A stretch of 64,000 nucleotides of DNA, taken from the NCBI GenBank assembly GCA_017470505.1, contig JAFUYO010000010.1, positions 1 to 64,000 of the forward strand, given 5' to 3'. Below, in pieces: positions 44,333-52,991 of this stretch. How positions within the stretch are numbered: position 1 is the first letter of the stretch; each line of letters begins with the position of its first letter. The DNA is from Butyrivibrio sp. (GTDB lineage Bacteria > Bacillota > Clostridia > Lachnospirales > Lachnospiraceae). The position numbers were made by a program, and so were the translations under genes. The notes under the pieces were generated by a model. It was not told where the DNA came from and searched no databases. It was given only the letters and a program-made list of their open reading frames with translations.

Positions 44333-45136
44333 TTATAATAAGTACTCCCTGATATACTGTTCTGCCACCGACGTATTCAGTGCGTAAGAAGACGATTCAT
44401 ACGTAACAATAAGACGCCGCCCGGGAATGATGTTATTTTTGATGTATTGATCAATCTTTCTTATTGCTTTTTCCACATACTCAGGGTCTCCCATTCTTCC
44501 GTCATGCTCCCAATATATTTCTTCATATGTCTTTTTACTCAAAAATGTGAAGTCCGGATAAACAATACCATATCCCTTAAGGTGCAACGGGCACTCGTAC
44601 TTATATTCAATTCCGTAATCATAAAACATATCTGCCAGAATCTTTTCAGATTTAGATCTTACACGCTCTCCCTTCTTGGTGTAAATCTCAACTTGTCCTT
44701 CTTTAAATTCTTTACCATTATAAGGAGTTGCTTTCCACAGGGCTAGCCTTTGCTCCCAGGTCTCTTCTACAGGGTTAACAAGTCCCCTTCTTATCTGATG
44801 AAGTCCTAAATATATCTCTTCGATCTCGTCATCCTCATATTCTTTGATCAGCCTATCGAATTGCCCGCACCTTTTGTCTACAATCTTTTTAACTTTTTGA
44901 TCATAGTTTTTTTGAGCCAATTGCCTGACCATTGGAAGGTCATCTTTCCTGATATATCTAAGCTTACCACCGGATTTATCGCTATTTTCAACACAACGAA
45001 CATACTGAACTTTGTTATTAGACGTAGTAATCCTGAGTGTTCCCTGCGGAACATCTGTGAGCCGCTCATCAACAATTGTTTTAATTCTCTTTAATCTTTT
45101 CTCTTCTTCGAGTAGTAGTCCTTTTAATCCATACAT
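44333..45136 (-). CDS. PD-(D/E)XK-like nuclease flanked by palindromic arrays
   Basis: A 267-residue protein. Residues 1-130 are helical and basic (EEEKRLKRIKTIV, KIVDKRCGQFDRLI). Residues 160-267 match the fold seen in stand-alone or helicase-linked nucleases: VRSKSEKILADMFYDYGIEY, then VYPDFTFL and IYWEHDG, then YVEKAIRKIDQYIKNNIIPG. In PD-(D/E)XK terms the first Glu is in RSKSE, the Asp in PDF, and the E-x-H in YWEH replaces E-x-K. I infer DNA cleavage or binding; the partner and target are unknown. AGGAGG lies 13 bases before the ATG, a rather long gap. AT-rich codon use stands out from its neighbours, suggesting transfer. The flanking arrays may be its substrate. Confidence 0.65.
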   Translation of the reverse strand: MYGLKGLLLEEEKRLKRIKTIVDERLTDVPQGTLRITTSNNKVQYVRCVENSDKSGGKLRYIRKDDLPMVRQLAQKNYDQKVKKIVDKRCGQFDRLIKEYEDDEIEEIYLGLHQIRRGLVNPVEETWEQRLALWKATPYNGKEFKEGQVEIYTKKGERVRSKSEKILADMFYDYGIEYKYECPLHLKGYGIVYPDFTFLSKKTYEEIYWEHDGRMGDPEYVEKAIRKIDQYIKNNIIPGRRLIVTYESSSYALNTSVAEQYIREYLL

Positions 45137-45220
45137 AGTGTTTTTCTATCCTCCTCTATAAACGCATATTTTTTCCTGTTTATATCTGACCATACAGATG
45201 AGAATCTATATGGCTAACTT

Positions 45221-45807
45221 TTTTACTGTTTCAATCTTAATTTCTACTATCTTAATTTCTACTATTTTCAACAGTAACGCTATCAAAGAGCGTACTGTTA
45301 AATTCTACATATTTACAATTCCAACAGTAACGCCTACCTGAGACTTACTGTTGAAATCAATGAATTCTCAATTTCAACAGTAACGCCACCTTGAGACTTA
45401 CTTCTGGATTCTGATAATTCCAATTTTCAACAGTAGCAACACCCTGAGACTTACTGTTAAAATCTACGAATTCTCAATTTCAACAGTAGCGCCACCTTGA
45501 GACTTACTGTTGGATTCTGCAAATTCCAAATTCCAACAGTAGCGACCCCCTGGGACTTACTGTTGATATTTACGAATCCTCAATTTCAACAGTAACACTA
45601 CCACGAATCTTACTGTTGGATTCTAATAATTCCAAATTCCAACAGTAGCGACCCCCTGGGACTTACTGTTGATATTTACGAATCCTCAATTCCAACAGTA
45701 ACACCACCACGAATCTTACTGTTGAAATCTACGAATTCTCTATTTCACCAGTAACACCATCACGAATCTTTCTGTTGAAATCCACGAATTCTCAATTCCA
45801 ACAGTAA
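45221..45807. repeat. Palindromic repeat array 2 (eleven units, 53-bp period)
   Basis: Left half-sites (TTACTGTTGAAAT or variants with GGAT, GATAT) start at about 45221, 45293, 45346, 45399, 45451, 45504, 45558, 45610, 45663, 45717 and 45770; steps are 52-54 bases apart from the first. Each ends in CAACAGTAA or CAACAGTAG. Two unit types alternate in the middle, so 45504-45609 and 45610-45716 are copies of a 106-bp dimer. The array ends 38 bases from the comEC stop codon. Outside the repeats, 45137-45220 holds no gene. Confidence 0.92.
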
Positions 45808-45844
45808 CCTCGTCTCGAACATTGGCGCTGCTGCCTGTTATGTC

Positions 45845-48793
45845 CTACTTATCATCGAGATACTCCTCCACTTTTAGCGTATCGCCGCCATCTAGGACCT
45901 CCACTGTAATTGCTCCGCCCAAATCCGTGCGGTACACTCTTGCTCCGACGCTCTCAAGGCGCTCTAATACTTCCTCGTGGGGATGGCCGTAGGTATTGTT
46001 TCGTCCGCAGGAAACAAGAGCCACCCTGGGAGTTATCATCGCAAGAAACTCTTCGTCCGTCGTGTAGCGGGAGCCGTGATGCGCGACCTTGAGAAGCGAG
46101 AGATTTCCATATACATCAGGGTTTGCAGCGATTATATCCCGGATGTCCTCCTGCCCTTCTCCTTCCACATCCCCTGTGAAAAGAGCCGTGAACCTTCCGT
46201 ACTTCATAAACAAAACGGTGGAATACTCATTTGCACCATCTGTCTTCATGTTCAGCACAGGATTGAGGCAGGTAAATTCGGCCTTTCCAACATTAAACCT
46301 CTCCCCTCTATTGATGTAGGATATCGGAATTCCAAGGTCATTAGCTCTACCAGCAAGCTTTTGGTAGTTGTTTCCTCTGCTCGATGCGTCAACCTCAGGA
46401 AGTATCAGCTCGTCAACCCATATTCCGCCCTTCTCCATGTCATCGAGCACGTCCATAATTCCGCTTAAGTGGTCCTCATCCTCATGCGTCAGAATAATTG
46501 CTCTCAGTCTCCCAATCCCCTTATACTTTAAAAAAGGGATTATCTGGTACCTGCCAACATTCTTCTTACTCGTGCTGCCTCCGTCGATCATGATATTGCT
46601 TCTGCCGCTCGATATCACAATTCCGTCACCCTGGCCCACATCTATCATGTTGATCTCCATCTGCGGCTTTATGTGAAACGTAAGAATAAATACAGCTACG
46701 AGCAGTATCACTATCCGCAACAAGCGGAAATCTCTTCTTCCTCCGTAAAATACGGCACTAACCGGCATCTCATTTACTGAGTTAAAATAAGCAGGCTCTG
46801 TCCTGCCGTCCGAAGCAATCTCACTTCCTCTCTTGACATCAAGACATCCAATATCTTTGGCCTCAGGATGTTTGGAGCCTTCACTTCTCTGACTATCAGC
46901 CTCTTCATCTCTGTTTCCAGAGCCAACCGAGAATAAGACAAATGCTCCCATAAGCATCAGATACGCAAGGACCTGCCATTTCTCAGAATGCCCCAGGAAC
47001 CATGTCATATTGCGTGTAATTAATGCAGATGAGCATAGAGCCCTGTAAAGCCACAATATGAGATGCACAGGAAGACCGAGAAGATGGATAGCTTCTTCCG
47101 CCGCCATCCCTCTCTCGCTCAAAGCACTGCCAACCTGTATAGCAGAGGTACCAAATGAAGCTGCTGATGCTTTGCCCAAAACTCCTCTATCCTGAAGCAA
47201 CAGCGATGAAGTCGCTATTGCTGTAGCAGATGAAGGAAATATTCCTCCCCCCGCCACTGCAGATATAACACTTCCTGCGACCATGGTCCCGATCCCTGCG
47301 ATCATCAGAATCCCCATAAGTGGTATCACCACCAGATTTAAGAAGATGGAATGTACGGGGTATGTGTAGTAATAAAGACTGTAGACAGGAAGCGTCGAAA
47401 GGGCTATGCCAGCGCCTGAGGTTAGCCCCGACAGCAGCGCTCCGATAATCTTCTGTAGCATCGTTGTCTTATCGTCAACGAACCTCATCCTGAACGGATC
47501 ATCTGCTGCAGCTTCTGATGGCGGGATAAGTCCGCGGTCTGCCAGAAACCTTTCAAGCCCGGTGATATGAAGGTGCGGCGCGATAACCGACGCCCCGATC
47601 ACAGCCCCAAAGGAGAACAGGAACCCGCTGTTATAAAGGTACAGCGGCTGATCCAGCAAAAGAAGCATCTCCGAAAAAGCCAGCGCCGAAAGAAGGTCGT
47701 AGGTCCTCCCAAATAGGGGCGCCATAATCCTTAGGACAAACATGCAGATTGCCCTGAAAGAGGACGAGCTCATTCCGCACATAACTCCGTAGGAGTACAT
47801 GAAAAGAACGGATATCAAAACAGGCACAGATCTGTATATTAATGCCATTAGTATCTTCTTTGATCCCTGTTCCTGCTTCTTTCTGTATCTTCCTTTCCCC
47901 GCAGCAGCTGTTTCCAATTTACCACTCCTCAATCTGATCCGTGAAATAAAGTCTGCTGCCCTGTCCATAAGCCTTCGTAAAAGCTCATATATCCCCATAC
48001 CTATGATAGATATGTGAAGCCCCGAGACCGCCAGTATATGCATTATTCCCCCGGCCATGTACAGGTCCCTGGTCTCTGCGTCCATGAAGGCTTTGTCACC
48101 GAGGAGCATCGCCTTCATGACGCCGGAATCGTCCTCATTAAGGACAACGTCCAAAGCTCCTTCCAAAAACAGTCTGAGCCTGAAAAGGCTCTCTTTATAG
48201 GGGCTCTTGCTTCCGCCCCTTTTTGTGATGTTGCAATCACTCAACCTGTATGAAATTTTTAATGTCTGATAATAAAGACGACTGTCAAACTCCCCGGGAT
48301 TTGTCGGAGACAAAAAATTCCTGACCCTGCCGTGTATTTCCACATATTCGCCGGTTGACGGAAGGCCAACTGAGGATGACGCTGTGCTGCGATATCCCAT
48401 TACAGGAAAGTCGGCTGCAGATGACGCTGTGCTGCGGTATCCCATTGCAGGAAAGTCCGCTGCGGATGATGCTGTGCTGCGATATCCAGTTACAGAAATA
48501 GCTGCAACCGATGGCGCTATGCTGCTCTCTCCCACATCATCATCCTGCTCCTTAATATAGCACTGCACCATCTCCGAATCCGCTTTTGCATCTGTCGGCG
48601 CAATGTAGATAACTGGCACAAAGCCTCCATCATAGCTCTTTTTGAATTCTTTGTCCTCTACCGTTCCTACGATGGTAACCTCTTCACCGTCGGAATACTC
48701 ATATAAACTACTATCCAGGGGATTATTTATTTCAAGAAACACAAAGACAGCCGCCGTCAAAAGAATTGCCAAAAGGCATAACGGCCTCTTCAT
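45845..48793 (-). CDS. comEC: ComEC/Rec2 DNA uptake channel
   Basis: A 982-residue membrane protein. An N-terminal OB-like domain (about residues 35-190), the competence domain with about ten helices (about 230-640, including LGDKAFMD and MHILAVSGLHISIIG), and a C-terminal metallo-beta-lactamase domain (about 715-975; LTHEDEDHLSG holds the metal ligands, VAHHGSRY follows). It would carry one DNA strand across the membrane and degrade the other. A tandem peptide repeat lies inside the OB domain (48363-48497). The region about 650-700 is a poorly conserved linker. GGGAG precedes the ATG. It is the last gene of the comEA operon. Confidence 0.93.
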   Translation of the reverse strand: MKRPLCLLAILLTAAVFVFLEINNPLDSSLYEYSDGEEVTIVGTVEDKEFKKSYDGGFVPVIYIAPTDAKADSEMVQCYIKEQDDDVGESSIAPSVAAISVTGYRSTASSAADFPAMGYRSTASSAADFPVMGYRSTASSSVGLPSTGEYVEIHGRVRNFLSPTNPGEFDSRLYYQTLKISYRLSDCNITKRGGSKSPYKESLFRLRLFLEGALDVVLNEDDSGVMKAMLLGDKAFMDAETRDLYMAGGIMHILAVSGLHISIIGMGIYELLRRLMDRAADFISRIRLRSGKLETAAAGKGRYRKKQEQGSKKILMALIYRSVPVLISVLFMYSYGVMCGMSSSSFRAICMFVLRIMAPLFGRTYDLLSALAFSEMLLLLDQPLYLYNSGFLFSFGAVIGASVIAPHLHITGLERFLADRGLIPPSEAAADDPFRMRFVDDKTTMLQKIIGALLSGLTSGAGIALSTLPVYSLYYYTYPVHSIFLNLVVIPLMGILMIAGIGTMVAGSVISAVAGGGIFPSSATAIATSSLLLQDRGVLGKASAASFGTSAIQVGSALSERGMAAEEAIHLLGLPVHLILWLYRALCSSALITRNMTWFLGHSEKWQVLAYLMLMGAFVLFSVGSGNRDEEADSQRSEGSKHPEAKDIGCLDVKRGSEIASDGRTEPAYFNSVNEMPVSAVFYGGRRDFRLLRIVILLVAVFILTFHIKPQMEINMIDVGQGDGIVISSGRSNIMIDGGSTSKKNVGRYQIIPFLKYKGIGRLRAIILTHEDEDHLSGIMDVLDDMEKGGIWVDELILPEVDASSRGNNYQKLAGRANDLGIPISYINRGERFNVGKAEFTCLNPVLNMKTDGANEYSTVLFMKYGRFTALFTGDVEGEGQEDIRDIIAANPDVYGNLSLLKVAHHGSRYTTDEEFLAMITPRVALVSCGRNNTYGHPHEEVLERLESVGARVYRTDLGGAITVEVLDGGDTLKVEEYLDDK
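48363..48497 (-). repeat. 45-bp coding minisatellite in comEC
   Basis: Three 45-base units (period marked by GATATCC/GGTATCC at 48391, 48436 and 48481) encode the 15-residue peptide GYRSTASSAADFPAM with small changes. They lie within the N-terminal OB-like domain. The frame is kept, so copy-number change would add or remove 15 residues. Confidence 0.85.
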
Positions 48794-48872
48794 AGAAAAC
48801 TCCCAATCCGTGACTGATCAGAGCCGCGCAAATGCAAAAGCTGCAAATGCAGGGCTACTCTGAATCGTCACC

Positions 48873-49811
48873 TTATTCAATAATATCCAGATTCCTCTCG
48901 TAGGGAGAGGTTATTGTTGTATCCATAAATGAAAAACCTGATTCGCCGTTCACCGAAAATGCAACCTTGTTGATATCAGGAAGCTCAGCGACGGTATTTA
49001 CCAGGGAATATATCGCCACATCAGCAGTGACGCTGTAGGGGTCGCTCTGGAAAGCCGGATCAAGGTCAAGGTAGCAGACTCCGTCCCTGACGTTTACCGA
49101 ATTGATCTTGATATCCTTCGATACCGTGGGAAAACAGATGTCTGTGTTCGGTCCGCTTATGACCTGTTCTATCGCAAGCCTCTCCATCGAGATATTGCTG
49201 TTGTAGACAACAGAGCGGTAAACCGGCACCAGCTTGTCTCCTGCCTCGTTGGCAAAATAGAGCTTCAGCTCAACCTTCTCATAGGTATTTATCTCATTTC
49301 CCACATTGAAAATGAAGGTGTCCGCAGACATATTGCCGATGACATGCCCGTAGTGGTCAGTGAGGGGCTGCCCCTCCACCTGAAAGCTGACATAGTCAAT
49401 GAAATCCAGCTGTGTAAAAGTCCTGACAACCGCAGCCCTGTCCAGAATCTCAATGGTTCCCTGTATCTGTGAATAGGAGCTGTCGAAGTTGAAGGTCAGT
49501 ACCTTGTCGCTGAGAAAATAATCCAGCAGGTTGACCTCTCCCGTGAGCGGCGCCTCGTACTGACGTCTTTCAGGCATGGTGCCCAGCTGCTCAAGGAGCT
49601 CAGGTATCACCGCGTCAGGGTCATCTTTTTGGGCCCTGATCTCGTAGTCCACCGCCATGATACCGGTCTCTGAGTTGTTGACATAGTATATCTTAAAAGA
49701 GCCCGTCCCGGCCCCCGGCTTTCTCTCGCACCCTGAGAGATATATGAGCATCACAGCCGCTATGAGAAAAAATAATAATCTTTTTTTAAAAATCTGATTT
49801 ACTCGCTTCAT
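48873..49811 (-). CDS. GerMN-domain lipoprotein
   Basis: A 312-residue lipoprotein: signal peptide with lipobox LSGC (LLFFLIAAVMLIYLSGC), then two GerMN domains (about residues 35-160 and 165-300), as in GerM and LpqB. The second repeat includes VDLDPAFQSD-like YLDLDPAFQS. It sits on the outer face of the membrane. The ATG reading MKRVNQIF is used; a TTG six codons upstream overlaps the kinase gene. Its place directly after a WalK-like kinase suggests that it modulates the sensor, in the way LpqB does for MtrB; this is inference. Confidence 0.85.
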   Translation of the reverse strand: MKRVNQIFKKRLLFFLIAAVMLIYLSGCERKPGAGTGSFKIYYVNNSETGIMAVDYEIRAQKDDPDAVIPELLEQLGTMPERRQYEAPLTGEVNLLDYFLSDKVLTFNFDSSYSQIQGTIEILDRAAVVRTFTQLDFIDYVSFQVEGQPLTDHYGHVIGNMSADTFIFNVGNEINTYEKVELKLYFANEAGDKLVPVYRSVVYNSNISMERLAIEQVISGPNTDICFPTVSKDIKINSVNVRDGVCYLDLDPAFQSDPYSVTADVAIYSLVNTVAELPDINKVAFSVNGESGFSFMDTTITSPYERNLDIIE

Positions 49812-49825
49812 ATCATGTCCACATA

Positions 49826-51334
49826 TCAATTTCCCTTTATCGCCGCGCTCGTCGCTATGAGCGGTATCTTAACGGTAAAGGTTGTGCCCTCATCCACCTT
49901 GCTCTCAACATCGATTGAACCCCTGTGCATCAGCACAGCGCTCCTGACAATAGCAAGGCCCAGGCCTGTCCCGCCGATCTCTCTGGATCTGGATTTGTCG
50001 ACCCTGTAGAACCTCTCGTAGATGTGATCCAGCGACTCCTCTGGAATACCAAACCCCGAATCCATGACTTTCACATAAAAATACTGGTGATCCGCATCGA
50101 GCTCAACTCTGACCCAGCCCTCTTCCTTGTTGTACTTGATGGCATTCTCCACGAGGTTCATGATGACAAGAGATATCTTGACCTCGTCGATCTCCGCAGT
50201 GATAGCTCTTTTGCTCTCAAGTGTCAGCTCAATATTGTGTTTCCTCGCAATTGGCCTCATGCGCTTTAGGACGATCTCGGTCATGTTCACAACATCAACA
50301 GATGTGATGTTAAGGCCAGATGCTTTTTTATCCATCTTGACGAGTGATAACAGGTCGTTGATGATCTTGTCCTCCCTGTCGATCTCTTCACCAATATCCG
50401 TCATGAAATCCCTGTAGACTTCATTCGGCACTTCCTCCATGGCAAGGAGCGAGTCAGCCAGAACCTTCATCGAGGTTATCGGCGTCTTGAGCTCATGTGA
50501 GACATTTGAGACAAACTCCTGTCTCGAGTCATCCAAAACCTTCATCCTTCTAAGGAGCGCGTTGAAGGCATTTATGATCTGCTCCGTCTCAAGGTAGTTG
50601 GGGCCAACAATCGGCTCATCGGTGTAGCCTGCCTTAACGTCGTTTATTGCAGTCGTGATGCGGTCGAACGGTTTAAGAAGTGTAAATGCTACCAGTGCGG
50701 CAAATATCAGGATAAAAATAATGATGATAGCCTCAAGCGTCTGGGCGCGGCGGCTCAGGATTTCAAGCGTCGTGGCTATCGTATCGGTTGAGACAGACGT
50801 AAGCAGCACTCCTCTCACCACTTCGCCGCTCCTGCCAGATACCGAAACATCCTCCTCCTCGATAACTTCACTCTCGATGATGGGTGTCACGATCTCGATG
50901 TATCCGTTGGCAGAGTCGTACTTGGATACCGTTCCTTTTGAACCCGTCTTCAAGCAGTTCACCACCTCCTCGGAGATGATGGTTTTTCCCTGGCTGATGT
51001 TGTAGGTGTCCTTCACAACCTTAAGATCGTCGTTGATAACGATAACGCGGCCGTCATAGAGATTGGCCAGCATATCGAGCTCAGCGTTTATCACTTCCGA
51101 TGAGGTGTCCAGAAGATAGTTTGATACGATGAGGTGATTGGCAAGAATGCGCAGCTGTGTCTGCACCTCAGTTGACCTTACATTGATCGCACGGTCCTCA
51201 TAGCTCTCCAGAATCAGGGCATGCATGCCCAGACAGGATATGAGTCCTGTCAGAAAGACGATCACAAAGAACCTTGCTTTTAGACTTTTAAAGATATTCT
51301 TTATGTTAAAAAATCTGTTAATATCCATAATCAT
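49826..51334 (-). CDS. Sensor histidine kinase (WalK/PhoR-like)
   Basis: A 502-residue sensor kinase: two membrane helices (about residues 22-42 and 190-210) around an extracellular region, HAMP (about 212-263), HisKA with phospho-acceptor in VSNVSHELKTPITS (about 278-291) and a HATPase domain with NLVENAIKYNKE, DSGFGIPEE and GGTGLGLAIV. The ATG overlaps the response-regulator stop as ATGA, so translation is coupled. The signal is unknown; the layout is that of the cell-wall-sensing group. Confidence 0.92.
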   Translation of the reverse strand: MIMDINRFFNIKNIFKSLKARFFVIVFLTGLISCLGMHALILESYEDRAINVRSTEVQTQLRILANHLIVSNYLLDTSSEVINAELDMLANLYDGRVIVINDDLKVVKDTYNISQGKTIISEEVVNCLKTGSKGTVSKYDSANGYIEIVTPIIESEVIEEEDVSVSGRSGEVVRGVLLTSVSTDTIATTLEILSRRAQTLEAIIIIFILIFAALVAFTLLKPFDRITTAINDVKAGYTDEPIVGPNYLETEQIINAFNALLRRMKVLDDSRQEFVSNVSHELKTPITSMKVLADSLLAMEEVPNEVYRDFMTDIGEEIDREDKIINDLLSLVKMDKKASGLNITSVDVVNMTEIVLKRMRPIARKHNIELTLESKRAITAEIDEVKISLVIMNLVENAIKYNKEEGWVRVELDADHQYFYVKVMDSGFGIPEESLDHIYERFYRVDKSRSREIGGTGLGLAIVRSAVLMHRGSIDVESKVDEGTTFTVKIPLIATSAAIKGN

Positions 51335-52011
51335 GCCTGAAAGTAATAGCCGGCGCCCCACTTGGTCCTGACGTACCTGGGCTCAGAGGGATTTACTTCG
51401 AGCTTCTCACGAAGTCTTCTGATATGAACATCAACAGTCCTCTCATCTCCGGGATAGTCTCTTCCCCAGATGGTCTCGAGAAGCTCTTCTCTTGAATAGG
51501 TCTTCCCGGGTGTGGATGCAAGGAGCTCCAAAAGCTCGTACTCTCTGCTTGTAACGTTGATCTCCCTGTCCTTGACGAACACTCTCCTGTATTCCTCGTT
51601 GAGCTTGAGATCGCCGAAGGTCATGACCTTCATGGTCTCGGGAGTCCTGCCGGTTCTCCTGATGATGGCTTTTATCCTGGCCTTGACCTCCAGAATATTG
51701 AAGGGCTTGGTGATGTAGTCGTCAGCGCCGTAGTCGAGTCCTAGGATCTTGTCCATGTCGTCGCCCTTGGCCGTCAGCATGATGATCGGGACATTGGAAA
51801 ATTCCCTGATCTGCTGGCACACCTCAAACCCCGTGAGCCCCGGAAGCATGACATCCAAAAGAATGATGTCATAATCCGCAGCCCTTGCCATTTCAAGCGC
51901 TTCCTGACCGTCATAGGCGCAGTCCACAACAATGTCGTCCTGCTCGAGACTGAACTTTATTCCCTTTACGATTGCCTTCTCATCATCAACTACAAGTGCC
52001 TTCTTGCTCAT
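51331..52011 (-). CDS. OmpR-family response regulator (WalR-like)
   Basis: A 226-residue regulator. The receiver has VVDDEKA, phospho-acceptor Asp in LLDVMLPG (about residue 52), TAKGDD and the Lys of YITKPF. The winged-helix domain (about 130-226) contains VTSREYELLELLA, GRDYPGDERTVDVHIRRLREK, and ends KWGAGYYFQ. It binds direct-repeat DNA sites when phosphorylated by the coupled kinase. GGTGAGATA precedes the ATG. It is 16 bases after comEA. Confidence 0.94.
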   Translation of the reverse strand: MSKKALVVDDEKAIVKGIKFSLEQDDIVVDCAYDGQEALEMARAADYDIILLDVMLPGLTGFEVCQQIREFSNVPIIMLTAKGDDMDKILGLDYGADDYITKPFNILEVKARIKAIIRRTGRTPETMKVMTFGDLKLNEEYRRVFVKDREINVTSREYELLELLASTPGKTYSREELLETIWGRDYPGDERTVDVHIRRLREKLEVNPSEPRYVRTKWGAGYYFQA

Positions 52012-52027
52012 TATCTCACCGTTCCTG

Positions 52028-52849
52028 CTAAACTGTTATGTAATCCCTGATCTTGGAAAAGAGCTTGTCCTTGATCCCGGAAACCTTCTTTATATCTTCA
52101 ATACTTGCAAAATTGCCGTTCTCCTCGCGGTACCTGATTATCTTGTCCGCCGTCACATCTCCTATACCCGGAACCTTTGTAAGCTCCTGTTTAGATGCCC
52201 TGTTTATGTTTACAAGACCGCTTCCGGATGATAAACCTGCTCCGCCCGATGAAGCCGCATCCCCTGCATCTGCGCTTTCTGATGCATCATAGGAATCATA
52301 TGTTTCAAGCTGTGCCTGCGCCCCTGCCTTGTCGATTCCCGTCTCCTCGGTTGTCGGAATATAGAGCTTCATCCCGTCGCTGACCTTAGCCGCAAGATTA
52401 ACATAGGCTTCATCTGCATCCGCAGAAAAACCTCCCGCCGCATCAACTGCGTTATCGATTCTGCTGCCCTCACTGAGCTCGTACACGCCGGGGCTGACCA
52501 CCGCACCGCAGACATACACATAGCATGTTGCCTCAAAAGCGGCGCCCACAGCGCTGCCATCGATATCTGCTCCGCCGCTCTGCCCTGAAGACATTTCATC
52601 TGGCGCAGCCAAAGCCACAGCAGTATTTCCTGAGCCTTCAGAATACATGTCCTGCGATGCACCGCTGCTACTTCCATGAGCTGCATTTTCTCCTGCCCCG
52701 GTAGCTGTTTTTTTATCAGAGAGTTCTGTCGGCTCTCCTGTTCCCGCTTCTGTAGCTCCATCCGAGAGTTCTATTATTTCTCCCGTCCTGCTGCACCCTG
52801 AAAGCACAAGTGCCGCCATAATCATTACTAAAAAAAATGTTCTTCGCAT
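52028..52849 (-). CDS. comEA: ComEA-type DNA-binding lipoprotein
   Basis: A 273-residue lipoprotein. The signal peptide ends at lipobox VLSGC (MRRTFFLVMIMAALVLSGC). A serine/glycine-rich linker (about 20-115) leads to an SLBB domain (about 118-180; VYVCGAVVSPGVYEL) and a double helix-hairpin-helix (about 205-273; VNINRASKQELTKVPGIG, KKVSGIKDKLFSKI) that binds double-stranded DNA. It should hand DNA to ComEC. AAAGGAGGAAC precedes the ATG that reads MRRTFFL, so the longer frame upstream is not used. Head of the comEA-RR-HK-GerMN-comEC operon. Most ComEA proteins have a membrane helix, not a lipobox. Confidence 0.9.
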   Translation of the reverse strand: MRRTFFLVMIMAALVLSGCSRTGEIIELSDGATEAGTGEPTELSDKKTATGAGENAAHGSSSGASQDMYSEGSGNTAVALAAPDEMSSGQSGGADIDGSAVGAAFEATCYVYVCGAVVSPGVYELSEGSRIDNAVDAAGGFSADADEAYVNLAAKVSDGMKLYIPTTEETGIDKAGAQAQLETYDSYDASESADAGDAASSGGAGLSSGSGLVNINRASKQELTKVPGIGDVTADKIIRYREENGNFASIEDIKKVSGIKDKLFSKIRDYITV

Positions 52850-52991
52850 GTTCCTCCTTTTCAAGAGGACCCCACCATGCATATATAAAGGTCTGGCATG
52901 AGCAAAAATTGTGCATTTTGCTCCCGCTGTCCACCGAGTCGGACTTTTGACTTTTGACTCTTACCTATTGTATGTGAAACTCCGGTTTATT

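Noticed and set aside
43769-45807. CRISPR array
   Set aside because: The conserved parts are 12-base palindromic arms, the intervening loops and spacers are also repeated rather than unique, and no cas gene is near.
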